Shown here: one piece after another, positions 16,420-24,286 of the stretch | Layout of the letters: each line of letters starts with the position of its first letter | How positions within the stretch are numbered: position 1 is the first letter of the stretch | NCBI RefSeq assembly: GCF_900101685.1 | Contig: NZ_FMZZ01000005.1 | Coordinates: forward strand, 186,001 to 250,000 | DNA: 64,000 nucleotides | Direction of reading: 5' to 3' | Source of the DNA: Actinokineospora iranica | Lineage (GTDB): Bacteria > Actinomycetota > Actinomycetes > Mycobacteriales > Pseudonocardiaceae | Program-made: the position numbers and the translations under genes | Notes under the pieces: model-generated | The model's database searches: none | Told to the model about the DNA's origin: nothing | Seen by the model: only the letters and a program-made list of their open reading frames with translations

Positions 16420-17565
16420 TCAGCCGCGCAGGCCCTGCGCGGCGACCCGGCCCAGCGCCGGGGTGTCCTCGGGCACCGAGTCCGGGTCGATCGATGCCTG
16501 CGCCGCCTGCTCGCCCTCGCCCGCGACCAGCTCGACTCCCGGCTCCACCGACCGCTTGACCAGCGCCAACGCGATCGGCCCCAGCTCGTGGTGCTGCTCG
16601 ACCGAGCCGACCCGGCCGACCACCCGCTCGCCGGCGAACACCGGGGCCCCGGTGTCGGGCAGGCCGTCCGCGGAGCCGTCCAGGTGCAGCAGCAGCATCC
16701 GCCGGGGCGGCCTGCCGACGTTGTGGACCTTCGAGACCGTCTCCTGGCCCCGGTAGCAGCCCTTGGCGACGTGCGCGGCGACGTGCACCCAGTTGACCTC
16801 GTGCGGGATCGTCTTCTCGTCGGTGTCGACGCCGAGCCGGGGCCGCACGGACTCCACGCGCAGCGCGTCGAACCCCCATGAGCCCATCGGCCGGGCGCCC
16901 GCGTCGGTCAGCCGCGTCCACCACGCGGCCAGCTCCGCGCGGGGAACCAGCAGGTCGGCTGCGTCGTGGCCGGGCCACGGCATCCGCCGCACGATGACAT
17001 TCGAGCCATCCGAGGCTGTGTCGACTGATCCAGTGGCCACCGCGTAGTCGCCCACCGGCACCGGCAGGCCCGCCGCGGCCAGCAGGTCCGGCGTCTCAGG
17101 GCCCACCAGGGACAGCACGGCGCGCTCGGCGGTCGCGTCGCGCGGCTCCACCTTGGACCAGAACACCATCTGCTCCAGGTACGCCAGCAGGGCGACCCGC
17201 CCGCCGCGCGCCCCGGTCGCCGCCGCGCCGCGCTCGGTGTCGAGCCACACCACGCCGTCGGTGTGCGCGAGGAGCATGTGCGCGTCGACGCGGCCCTGGC
17301 TGTCGAGCACCAGCGCCTCGGTGCCCGCGCCATCGGCCAGGGCGGTGACGTGCTGGGAGATCACCAGGTGCAGCCAGGACAGCCGCTCGTCGCCGGGGAC
17401 CGCGATCACCTCGCGGTGCGACCGGTCGACAACGGCGACCTTCCGCGCCGCGGCCCGCTGCTCCGCGAACGGGTCGCCGAAGTGCCAGGGCACCCCCGCG
17501 TCGATCGACTCGTCGGGCGGCGGGACGGCGCCGGGGAGGTCGAGGATCGGGGAGCGACTGGTCAC
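16420..17565 (-). CDS. ygfZ: Folate-binding protein YgfZ
   Basis: 381 aa. GTG at 17565 overlaps the Fur stop (GTGA) and has a strong aggag site, so it is chosen over a start 31 codons upstream. YgfZ proteins resemble the aminomethyltransferase GcvT, bind tetrahydrofolate and help maintain iron-sulfur enzymes. The diagnostic motif KGCYRGQE is present near residue 290. Coupling to a Fur-family regulator upstream fits a metal or Fe-S role. Confidence 0.92.
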   Translation of the reverse strand: MTSRSPILDLPGAVPPPDESIDAGVPWHFGDPFAEQRAAARKVAVVDRSHREVIAVPGDERLSWLHLVISQHVTALADGAGTEALVLDSQGRVDAHMLLAHTDGVVWLDTERGAAATGARGGRVALLAYLEQMVFWSKVEPRDATAERAVLSLVGPETPDLLAAAGLPVPVGDYAVATGSVDTASDGSNVIVRRMPWPGHDAADLLVPRAELAAWWTRLTDAGARPMGSWGFDALRVESVRPRLGVDTDEKTIPHEVNWVHVAAHVAKGCYRGQETVSKVHNVGRPPRRMLLLHLDGSADGLPDTGAPVFAGERVVGRVGSVEQHHELGPIALALVKRSVEPGVELVAGEGEQAAQASIDPDSVPEDTPALGRVAAQGLRG

Positions 17566-18008
17566 TGGGTCTCCTGGGAGCAGCTTCGGCACGTGCCGGA
17601 CAACGCGAGATGGCCTGCGTCCAAGACGAACCCGTGCGCCACCCGCAGCGTCCCGCACAGCTCGTCCATCACCGCCCGGGGCGATTCATCGATATGCCCG
17701 CAGCGGTGGCACACCAGGTGGACGTGCTGGTGCTCGTGGACGGAGTAGGTGGGCGCGCCGTGGCCGAGGTGCGTGTGGTGGACCAGGCCGAGGCCTTCCA
17801 GCAGCTCCAATGTCCGGTAGATCGTGGTGATGTTGACCGTCGGCGTGGTCCGCTGCACGTGCTGGCACACCTGTTCGGGGGTCGCGTGCTCCAGGTCGAG
17901 CAGCGCGTCGAGGACGAGTTGGCGCTGCGGCGTCATCCGCATCCCGCGTTGGTGCAGCGTCTCCCGCAACTCGGCGCGGCGCCGGGACATCGGGTGGGCG
18001 GTCTCCAC
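17562..18008 (-). CDS. Fur-family transcriptional repressor
   Basis: 148 aa from GTG 18008, or 142 aa from ATG at 17990. The winged helix spans about residues 15-85 (RMTPQRQLVLDALLD, NITTIYRTLELLEGLGLV). The metal-binding region has HEHQHVHLVCHRCGH, and two CxxC pairs (CHRC, CRSC) form the structural zinc site. Whether it senses iron, zinc or peroxide is not decidable by eye. It leads the ygfZ-BKACE transcript and is divergent from pabC with only 41 bp between. Confidence 0.9.
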   Translation of the reverse strand: METAHPMSRRRAELRETLHQRGMRMTPQRQLVLDALLDLEHATPEQVCQHVQRTTPTVNITTIYRTLELLEGLGLVHHTHLGHGAPTYSVHEHQHVHLVCHRCGHIDESPRAVMDELCGTLRVAHGFVLDAGHLALSGTCRSCSQETQ

Positions 18009-18049
18009 ATCGCCGATGGTAGGCCTTCACCGCGCGTAAGGTCGGTTCC
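18009..18049. promoter_or_regulatory. Divergent leaderless promoters for fur-type gene and pabC
   Basis: On the plus strand TAAGGT lies exactly 7 nt before the pabC ATG. On the minus strand TACCAT lies 7 nt before the Fur GTG. Both fit the TANNNT -10 box placed so that transcription begins at the start codon. Neither gene has a Shine-Dalgarno sequence. The whole intergenic space is 41 bp, so the two promoters must interfere or be co-regulated. Confidence 0.6.
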
Positions 18050-18895
18050 ATGCGCGTGCTGGCGATGCTGGACGGAACCCTGGCCGACCCCGACCGACCA
18101 CACCTGCGTGTGGACGACCTCGGCGCGCTGCGCGGCGACGGCGTGTTCGAGACGGTCCTTGTGGTGGACGGCAAGCCCCGCGAACTGGGCCCCCACCTTG
18201 ATCGTCTGGCCAGGTCAGCCGCGATGCTCGACCTCCCGGCCCCCGACCGCGCGGCCTGGGAGCGGGTGACCCAGGTCGTCATCGACGCCTGGAACCAGCC
18301 CGGCGAGATGGCACTGAAACTGGTCTACACCCGAGGCCCCGAATACGGCGACGGCACACCCACCGGCTACGCCCTCGGCCTCCCCTTGGCGGCGAAGGCC
18401 CTCCAGGAACGCGTGGCCGGTGTGGCGGCGGTCACCCTGGAACGCGGCTTCGACCCCGAGGTGGTCCCCCGCGCCCCCTGGCTGCTCCTGGGCGCGAAGA
18501 CCCTGTCGTACGCGGTCAACATGGCGGCCCTGCGCCACGCCGCCACCCGAGGCGCCGACGAGGTCATCTTCGTGGCCGCCGACGAGACGGTGCTCGAAGG
18601 CCCCACCTCCACCGTGGTTGCCGTCAACGGCGCAACCCTGCGCACACCCCCACCGTCGAGCGGCATCCTCCCCGGCACCACCCAGGCCGCCCTGTTCCGC
18701 GCAGCCGAACGCGCGGGCTGGTCCACCAAGGTCGAACCCATCACCCGAGCCGACCTGGCCAATGCCGACGCCCTCTTCCTGGCCTCCAGCGTCCGCAAGA
18801 TCACCCGCGTCCGCGAGTTGGACGGCGTCCCCCTCCCCGACGCCACCACCCGCCAAGCCGAACTGAACGCCCTCTACGAGTCCGAATACTCCTGA
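18050..18895 (+). CDS. pabC: Aminodeoxychorismate lyase / class IV aminotransferase
   Basis: 281 aa from ATG 18050. A PLP enzyme of fold type IV. The likely reaction is conversion of aminodeoxychorismate to p-aminobenzoate and pyruvate for folate synthesis. The catalytic Lys is in LLGAKTLSYAVNMAAL; GDGVFETVLV near the start, EGPTSTVVAVNG and SGILPGTTQAALF are family blocks. A branched-chain or D-amino acid aminotransferase cannot be excluded. Folate production fits the folate-binding YgfZ encoded on the opposite side of the shared promoter. Confidence 0.85.
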   Translation: MRVLAMLDGTLADPDRPHLRVDDLGALRGDGVFETVLVVDGKPRELGPHLDRLARSAAMLDLPAPDRAAWERVTQVVIDAWNQPGEMALKLVYTRGPEYGDGTPTGYALGLPLAAKALQERVAGVAAVTLERGFDPEVVPRAPWLLLGAKTLSYAVNMAALRHAATRGADEVIFVAADETVLEGPTSTVVAVNGATLRTPPPSSGILPGTTQAALFRAAERAGWSTKVEPITRADLANADALFLASSVRKITRVRELDGVPLPDATTRQAELNALYESEYS

Positions 18896-18929
18896 CCTTC
18901 GACGGAGAGACGGACACGGAGCGCGCGAA

Positions 18930-19060
18930 CCCCGCCCTCCTGCCACCTAGCCCGCCCATGCCAGGTGCCCGACCGGAGCGGGACAGCGAACCCGCACTTC
19001 TGCCAGGCCGAACCCGACCCTGCGAGCAACCCCACCCAAGCAACCCAGCGCACCAAGCAA
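18930..19060. repeat. Intergenic repeat family, copy B
   Basis: Read in reverse, gggttcgctgtcccgctcc is followed by ggtcgggcacctggca and tgggcggg. The first block differs from copy A by one base over 19. The adjoining plus-strand stretch has two copies of accaagcaacccagcg-like sequence. It lies between two convergent genes (pabC and pxpC). Confidence 0.65.
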
Positions 19061-19067
19061 CCCAGCG

Positions 19068-19937
19068 TCACAAGTCCACCCGAGCACGCAGCCGCACTCT
19101 CGTTCCCGGCCGAGCCTGGCCCAACTCCGCCAGATAACGAGCAGGCACAACCCCGATCACCGGATACCCCCCAGTGGTCGGATGATCAGCCAGGAAGATC
19201 AACGGCCGCCCACTCGCGGGCACCTGCACCGCCCCCGTCACCACCCCTTCGCTGACCAGCTCACGCCCCGCGAATCCGGCCGCCCGCCGCAGCGGAGGCC
19301 CCAGCAACCGCAGTCCGACGCGATTGCTCTCCGGCGACACCGCCCACACCGCCGCCGCCAACTGCGCCGCCGGGTCCGCGAACCAGTCCTCCCGGGGCCC
19401 GAGGACCACCGGCACGGTCAGATGATCGGCCGGGCTGGGCGGCGGCACCGCGTCCTCCCCGACCGGCGGCCGCACCGGAACCCCCAGCGGCAGGACGTCC
19501 CCCACGCGCAGCGGCGCTGGCCCGATCCCGGACAGCAGGTCGGTGGACCGCGACCCCAGTTGCGCGGGCACGTCCAACCCGCCGGAAACCGCCAGGTAGC
19601 ACCGCAGCCCCGCGACCGGCGACCCCAACTCCACCGTCTCCCCGGCTCGCAGGTGCACCGGCGCGTGCGACCCCACATCCCGGTCGCCCACGAAAACGGG
19701 AACGCTGGGGCCGGTCACCGCCACCGTGCACGAAGTCGAGGCCAGCAGCCGCAGCCCGCCGAGAACCGCCTCGATCCCCGCCGCCCCCTCAGCGTTGCCC
19801 GCGAGCCGGTTGGCCAGCCGAAGCGACGGCACGTCGAGCGCCCCAGACGGCGGCACCCCCAGGTGCGCGTGTCCCGGGCGGCCGAGGTCCTGGATGAGAG
19901 CCTGCGGCCCCGTGGCGAGCACGGTGACGGCTCGCAT
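19068..19937 (-). CDS. pxpC: 5-oxoprolinase subunit C (KipA-like)
   Basis: 289 aa, ATG overlapping the pxpB stop (ATGA). With PxpA and PxpB it forms the ATP-dependent 5-oxoprolinase that opens pyroglutamate to glutamate. Family blocks: LATGPQALIQDLGRPGHAHL, GAGIEAVLGG-type segment, SNRVGLRLLG and DHPTTGGYPVIGVVP near the end. No pxpA gene is found in the window. Confidence 0.9.
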   Translation of the reverse strand: MRAVTVLATGPQALIQDLGRPGHAHLGVPPSGALDVPSLRLANRLAGNAEGAAGIEAVLGGLRLLASTSCTVAVTGPSVPVFVGDRDVGSHAPVHLRAGETVELGSPVAGLRCYLAVSGGLDVPAQLGSRSTDLLSGIGPAPLRVGDVLPLGVPVRPPVGEDAVPPPSPADHLTVPVVLGPREDWFADPAAQLAAAVWAVSPESNRVGLRLLGPPLRRAAGFAGRELVSEGVVTGAVQVPASGRPLIFLADHPTTGGYPVIGVVPARYLAELGQARPGTRVRLRARVDL

Positions 19938-20578
19938 CAGGACACCGCCGAGAAGCGGACGCGGTCGCCGGGGGACAGCAGGGCGGCGGGGTCGCGGGTT
20001 GGGACGAACAACGGGTCGGCGTGGTCGGCCAGGCGGGCCAGCAGGCGCCAGCCGCCGGGGGACGGGCGCGGGTAGACGCCGGTGAACTCGCCTGCCACGC
20101 CCACCGCGCCTGCGGGGACGCGGGAGCGGGGAGTGTCCAGGCGCGGTTGCCGCAGGGGCTCCGGCAGGCCGGTCAGGTACGCGAAACCGGGTGCGAAGCC
20201 GCAGAACGCGACCGTGTACTCCGTGCCGGAGTGCAGGGCGACTGTCTCGCGCACGGTAAGACCCGCTGTCTCGGCCACCAGCTCCAAATCCGGCCCGTCG
20301 TAGACCACCGGTAGGACAACCTCATGCGAGGTGACGTCCGGAGCCTTGGACAGGTCTACCTGCTCCAAGACGTCTCGCACCCGACGGATACCCGAAGAAC
20401 CAGCGCTGAAAGACACCATGACCGTACGGGCGGCGGGCACGAGGTCGACCAAGCCCGGCAGGTCCGCGGTGGCGAGGGCGGCGCGGGCGGCGGCGACCTC
20501 GGTCAGCGAGGCGAGTTCGACCAGGACCGCGTCCGGGCCGCACCGCCGCAGGCGCACGGAGTCGGGAGGGTCAGCCAA
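19937..20578 (-). CDS. pxpB: 5-oxoprolinase subunit B (KipI-like)
   Basis: 213 aa. The start is a TTG at 20578 (MADPPDSVRLRRCG) that overlaps the last 8 bp of the nitrobindin-like gene; I see no better ATG or GTG. Cyclophilin-like allophanate hydrolase subunit 1 fold: FCGFAPGFAYLTGLPEPL, PRSRVPAGAVGVAGEFTGVY and SPGGWRLLAR are diagnostic. Translationally coupled to pxpC. Confidence 0.9.
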   Translation of the reverse strand: MADPPDSVRLRRCGPDAVLVELASLTEVAAARAALATADLPGLVDLVPAARTVMVSFSAGSSGIRRVRDVLEQVDLSKAPDVTSHEVVLPVVYDGPDLELVAETAGLTVRETVALHSGTEYTVAFCGFAPGFAYLTGLPEPLRQPRLDTPRSRVPAGAVGVAGEFTGVYPRPSPGGWRLLARLADHADPLFVPTRDPAALLSPGDRVRFSAVS

Positions 20579-21206
20579 CTACGCGGCGCAGGTATGCCGA
20601 GGTGTGCGGCTGTAGCTCCTGGCCCATCATGGCGCGTTCCTCGACGTAGGCGAGGTCGCCGTTGTTCACCAGGCCGTAGAGGCGCTTGGCGGCGTTGACC
20701 TCCTTGGCCGTCGAGGTGCGGGTGACCAGGTCGGTGGCCAGTTCCCAGGAGGTCTGGCCGCGCGGGGCGCCGTAGTAGATCTCCGAGACGCCGGTGGCGT
20801 GCGCGAGCAGCACCTCGATGGTGTCGTCGGCCTGCGGGCGCCACCAGCCGACCTCGCGGGCGGCGGGGCGGATGACCTTGCCGTCGGCGTCGAGGAGCCA
20901 GGCGCGCGCCTCGTAGGACAGGAACGGCCTGCCGTCGTGCGCGAAGGTGATCTGCTGTCCGAACTTGATGGGCCCGTCGATGGTCGGGTAGACCACCTCG
21001 CCCTCGCCGCGCCACACGCCGACCAGGGGCAGCAGGGCGAGGCAGGCGTCGTTGAGGTTCGGGCCCTCGCGCAGGTTCGCGGTGTCCGCCGGGATCGGCA
21101 GGTCGTCGAACTGCGGCAGGTTCCGGTGCCGGGTCGCCTCGGCGCGCTCGGCGGCGGCCTGCAGGGCCGCGTCGCCGCTGCCGGGGACCGGATCGGATTG
21201 CGCCAT
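20571..21206 (-). CDS. Nitrobindin-like (FABP-fold) heme-binding protein
   Basis: 211 aa from the ATG at 21206. It has a helical 55-residue lead, then a beta-barrel domain with the GxWxGxG signature (GVWRGEG at residues 63-69) typical of nitrobindins, which bind ferric heme and react with NO or peroxynitrite. The distal His of the family cannot be placed with certainty. It follows a 32-aa membrane protein gene by 2 nt. Confidence 0.85.
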   Translation of the reverse strand: MAQSDPVPGSGDAALQAAAERAEATRHRNLPQFDDLPIPADTANLREGPNLNDACLALLPLVGVWRGEGEVVYPTIDGPIKFGQQITFAHDGRPFLSYEARAWLLDADGKVIRPAAREVGWWRPQADDTIEVLLAHATGVSEIYYGAPRGQTSWELATDLVTRTSTAKEVNAAKRLYGLVNNGDLAYVEERAMMGQELQPHTSAYLRRVVG

Positions 21207-21208
21207 GC

Positions 21209-21307
21209 TCAGCGCTGGTCGGCGTAGAGCCGGTAGACCACGTAGACCGCGAACCAGGTGGTGAGCAGGCCCATGATCACCAGCAGCGAGGTGAAGAAGA
21301 TTTCCAC
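21209..21307 (-). CDS. 32-aa single-pass membrane protein
   Basis: Frame GTG (21307) to TGA (21209). It begins MEIFFTSLLVIMGLL, continues with an aromatic-rich hydrophobic stretch and ends YRLYADQR. One helix fills nearly the whole protein and a charged tail follows. The stop is 2 nt from the ATG of the nitrobindin-like gene. There is no strong ribosome site. Coding status rests on the hydrophobic pattern, in-phase codon use and tight coupling. Confidence 0.6.
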   Translation of the reverse strand: MEIFFTSLLVIMGLLTTWFAVYVVYRLYADQR

Positions 21308-21392
21308 GCCTGGCAGGATAGCCCGTCCGGTCCCCGATGACTGTGCGCGGGCGGGGTGGCGGGAATCTCACCGGGTGGGGTGGTGGGAGTTG

Positions 21393-21785
21393 TCAGAGAG
21401 ACGCGAAGGCGGGGACGCCCGCCTTGGAGAGCGTGACCGAAACCCGCGCTTTGCGGATGAGCGGGCGGGTCTTGCGGAGGCTGATGTGGGCCGCGCACTC
21501 GCAGTCGGGGTCCAGCGGGGCCGGGCAGTGCACCAGGCCGGTGCGCAGCGCGTCGACGGCCGCCTCGGTCAGCTCCCAGGACCACCACATGTCCCACTCC
21601 TCCTCCCACGGCGGGGCGAAGCAGTCGTGGGAGAAGTGCGCCACCGAGCCGTGCGCCTTGGGGCACGCGAAGGCCGTGGTGTGGTCGTAGACCACGTTGT
21701 GCCCGTCGTCGCCGTGTGGCACTCCCCGTTTGTCGATCATGACGACGGCCTCGACCGGGTCGCCGCACTCTCCGCACGTGCTCAT
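21393..21785 (-). CDS. Cys/Trp-rich protein of unknown function
   Basis: 130 aa from ATG 21785; MAV three codons earlier is an alternative. An amino-terminal CGECGD pair, a middle with ACPKAHG and CFAPPWEEEWDMWWSWE, and HCPAPLDPDCECAAH suggest metal binding through Cys and His. No signal peptide. I do not recognise the family. Single gene, 85 bp from its neighbour on each side. Confidence 0.7.
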   Translation of the reverse strand: MSTCGECGDPVEAVVMIDKRGVPHGDDGHNVVYDHTTAFACPKAHGSVAHFSHDCFAPPWEEEWDMWWSWELTEAAVDALRTGLVHCPAPLDPDCECAAHISLRKTRPLIRKARVSVTLSKAGVPAFASL

Positions 21786-21867
21786 GACGGCCATCTTTAC
21801 CCGCGAGACGGCAAGAGGTCCGGGAGTTCGGTGAACTCCCGGACCTCTTAACGGTCTTGCGCGGCAC

Positions 21868-22176
21868 TCAGCCGACGGCGACGGCGACCTCGTGTAGGCC
21901 GGGGCCGTCGGCGTTGACCTTGGCTTCGCCGTTGCCGTTGCGGTGCAGGGCGCGCACGGTCCACTCGCCGGGGGCGGCGAAGAAGCGGAAGTCGCCCGCG
22001 GCCGAGGACACGACCTCGGCGGTGAACTCGCCGGTCGAGTCCAGCAGCCGCACGAACGCGCCGCCGACGGGCTCGCCACCACTGGTGACCTTGCCGTTCA
22101 GGACGATTTCCTTGCCCGCGTCCACGTTCGCGGGCAGGGCAGCACCCTGCTCGGGGGCGCCACAGGAGTCAGCCAT
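21868..22176 (-). CDS. DUF1416 protein
   Basis: 102 aa. Amino-terminal MADSCGAPEQGA, then a compact beta-sandwich of carboxypeptidase-regulatory type (VLNGKVTSGGEPVGGAFVRL, AAGDFRFFAAPGEWTVRAL). In actinobacteria DUF1416 regularly follows the thiosulfate sulfurtransferase gene, as here with a 27-bp gap. The function is unknown; linkage points to sulfur metabolism. Confidence 0.9.
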   Translation of the reverse strand: MADSCGAPEQGAALPANVDAGKEIVLNGKVTSGGEPVGGAFVRLLDSTGEFTAEVVSSAAGDFRFFAAPGEWTVRALHRNGNGEAKVNADGPGLHEVAVAVG

Positions 22177-22203
22177 CTGAGTTCACCTTTCGGGGGTTGT
22201 CGC

Positions 22204-23037
22204 TTACGCGCCGATTTCGACCGGGACGCCGACCAGGGAGCCGTACTCGGTCCACGAGCCGTCGTAGTTCTTCACGTCCTCGTAGCCCAGCAGCTCGTGC
22301 AGGGCGAACCAGGTGTGTGAGGAGCGCTCGCCGATGCGGCAGTACGCCACGGTGGCCTTGCCCTCGTCCAGTCCGGCTTCCTGGTAGAGCTCGCGGAGTT
22401 CGTCGTTGGACTTGAAGGTGCCGTCCTCGTTGGCCGCTTTGCTCCACGGCACGTTGATCGCGCTGGGGATGTGGCCCTTGACCTGCGCCTGCTCCTGCGG
22501 CAGGTGCGCGGGGGCGGACAGCTTGCCGGAGAACTCGTCGGGCGAGCGGACGTCGACGAGGTTCTTGGTGTTGATCGCGGCCACGGCCTCGTCGCGGAAC
22601 GCGCGCAGCGACAGGTCCTGCTCCTTGGCGCTGTAGGTCGTCTCCGGGCGGCTCACCGGGTCGGCGCTGAGCGGGCGGCCGTCGAGCTCCCACTTCTTGC
22701 GGCCGCCGTCGAGCAGCTTGACCGACTCGTGGCCGTAGAGCTTGAAGTACCAGTACGCGTAGGCGGCGAACCAGTTGTTGTTGCCGCCGTAGAGGACCAC
22801 GGTGTCGTCGTTGCCGATGCCGCGCGCGGAGAGCAGCTTCTCGAAGCCCGCGCGGTCGACGAAGTCGCGGCGAACCGGGTCCTGCAGGTCCTGGCGCCAG
22901 TCGACCTTCACCGCACCCGGGATGTGGCCGGTGTCGTAGGCGCTCGCGTCCTCGTCTACCTCGACAAACACCACTCCGGGCGTCTCAAGGTTCTCCTCGG
23001 CCCACTGTGCCGTAACCAGCACGTCTTCGCGGCTCAT
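22204..23037 (-). CDS. sseA: Thiosulfate sulfurtransferase (two rhodanese domains)
   Basis: 277 aa, ATG overlapping the DUF4395 stop by four bases. It transfers sulfane sulfur from thiosulfate to a thiophilic acceptor through a persulfide on the carboxy-terminal domain Cys in AYCRIGERSSHTWFALHEL. The amino-terminal domain has VFVEVDEDASAYDTGHIPGA and lacks a Cys at the equivalent site. Called cysA in mycobacteria, although not the sulfate transporter. Confidence 0.92.
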   Translation of the reverse strand: MSREDVLVTAQWAEENLETPGVVFVEVDEDASAYDTGHIPGAVKVDWRQDLQDPVRRDFVDRAGFEKLLSARGIGNDDTVVLYGGNNNWFAAYAYWYFKLYGHESVKLLDGGRKKWELDGRPLSADPVSRPETTYSAKEQDLSLRAFRDEAVAAINTKNLVDVRSPDEFSGKLSAPAHLPQEQAQVKGHIPSAINVPWSKAANEDGTFKSNDELRELYQEAGLDEGKATVAYCRIGERSSHTWFALHELLGYEDVKNYDGSWTEYGSLVGVPVEIGA

Positions 23038-23531
23038 CGGGCGGTTCCCACTTTCTTGTTGATGATGGACAGACGGTTGAGCAGCAGATACGCCTCGCAG
23101 CCGAGGCAGAACCCGAACGCGGCGTTCAGGAAGGCCGCGGCGAGCGCGAACGCGGTCGCCACGACCCCGAGGGCGACGAGCCCACTGGCGTAGCCGAGCA
23201 CGCCGACGACGGCGAACCCGAAGCCGACGCCCTGGGCGAAGCGCAGCGGCGCGACATCCTCACGCTCGTCGGTCGGCGCGAGCCGGGGCGCGACGAGGAC
23301 GCGGTAGAGCACCGAGTACGGGGAATGGCGCGGCCCGGCGAACGCGCCGAGCGCGAACACCACGGCCTGCGCGGCGAGCAGCGGCCACCAGCCGGTGACC
23401 AGCACCGCGACCAGCACGGCGGTGGTCACCCAGGCGGCGAACCGCGGCCCGCGCGGGTCGACAGTCCGGCCGGACGGCTGGGCGGCTAGTTGTGCGGATT
23501 GGTGCGGACTGGGCTCTGTCGGTCCAGACAC
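23034..23531 (-). CDS. DUF4395 integral membrane protein
   Basis: 165 aa from GTG 23531, which has an aggagg site 6 nt away; an upstream start 34 codons earlier was rejected. The amino end is hydrophilic and proline-rich, then four hydrophobic helices. The Cys-containing GFCLGCEAYLLL at the end is typical of the family. The first gene after a cysteine-bearing leader peptide, followed by sseA and DUF1416. It is probably a membrane partner in sulfur handling. Confidence 0.88.
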   Translation of the reverse strand: MSGPTEPSPHQSAQLAAQPSGRTVDPRGPRFAAWVTTAVLVAVLVTGWWPLLAAQAVVFALGAFAGPRHSPYSVLYRVLVAPRLAPTDEREDVAPLRFAQGVGFGFAVVGVLGYASGLVALGVVATAFALAAAFLNAAFGFCLGCEAYLLLNRLSIINKKVGTAR

Positions 23532-23605
23532 TGTGGCCTCCTGACCTGGACGCGGGATCGGGGTCCGATGGGGCGGGCGCGGCGGGGCCGCGGACTGCCG
23601 CCCGG

Positions 23606-23683
23606 TCAGATCGATGCCCGACACAGGCTGCTGTCGACACGGCAGAAGTCCACCGTGCGACGCCTGGTCAGGTAGCTGGTCAC
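23606..23683 (-). CDS. Cysteine-bearing leader peptide of the sulfurtransferase operon
   Basis: 25 aa: MTSYLTRRRTVDFCRVDSSL then CRASI. The LTRRxxVDFCRV core is the pattern of small actinobacterial leader peptides upstream of cysteine and sulfur genes, which report cysteinyl-tRNA supply by translational attenuation. A -10-like TAAGCT lies 7 nt before the GTG, so the messenger is probably leaderless. The DUF4395 start is 75 bp downstream of the stop. Confidence 0.75.
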   Translation of the reverse strand: MTSYLTRRRTVDFCRVDSSLCRASI

Positions 23684-23785
23684 GGCCGGGAGCTTACCGC
23701 CAGTTCCTGGAGGTGGGAGGGGCTGCCCACTTGGTGAGACAGGCCGGACGGCCCTTGCGAAACCCGTAAGCGCAGGTGACGAGGG

Positions 23786-24286
23786 TCAGGCAGGCAGGTG
23801 CGGGCGCAGCGCGGCGAGCAGATCGTTCCGTTTCGGCACCCCTCCGACCCGCAGGAGTTCCACTCCGTGGGCATCGACGGCCAGCGTCGTGGGCGTGCGC
23901 AGGACCGCGAGCGCGGCGGCCAGCGCGGGCCGGTCGGTGAGGTCGATGTCGGTGTGCGCGAGGCCGTCGGTGCGGTCCGCGAGGTCGGACAGGACCACCC
24001 GGGCGTGCCTGCACGGCGTGCAGAAGGTGGTGGAGAGCTGGACGAGGGTGACCGCGGCGGCCGGGTCCAGCACCGCCCGCACGTCCTCGGGCACCTTGTC
24101 CACCGGCTGACCGCTCACCGGCTCACTGCTCACCGACCCGCTGTTCCCAGACCCGCTGTTCCCAGACCCGGTGTCGGCGGACGGGGCGGCCGCGGTCACG
24201 CGGATCCTGCCGTCTCGCGCGCGCAGCGCCAGGCCCGCCGCCGCGGCCAGCAGCAGCGTGCCCAGCGCCACGAGCGCGCCGGTCAT
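23786..24286 (-). CDS. Thioredoxin-fold membrane-anchored protein
   Basis: 166 aa from ATG 24286, overlapping the LmeA-like stop (ATGA). One amino-terminal membrane helix (ALVALGTLLLAAAAGLAL), a Ser/Gly/Asn linker with NSGSGNSGS, then a thioredoxin fold with CTPC in TTFCTPCRHARVVL and the cis-Pro loop TPTTLAVD. The linker and anchor suggest an extracytoplasmic disulfide or cytochrome-maturation type role. Confidence 0.88.
   Translation of the reverse strand: MTGALVALGTLLLAAAAGLALRARDGRIRVTAAAPSADTGSGNSGSGNSGSVSSEPVSGQPVDKVPEDVRAVLDPAAAVTLVQLSTTFCTPCRHARVVLSDLADRTDGLAHTDIDLTDRPALAAALAVLRTPTTLAVDAHGVELLRVGGVPKRNDLLAALRPHLPA

Noticed and set aside
16412-16978. 466-codon version of the BKACE gene
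   Set aside because: The added part overlaps ygfZ out of frame and has no family similarity; ATG 16411 gives the typical length.
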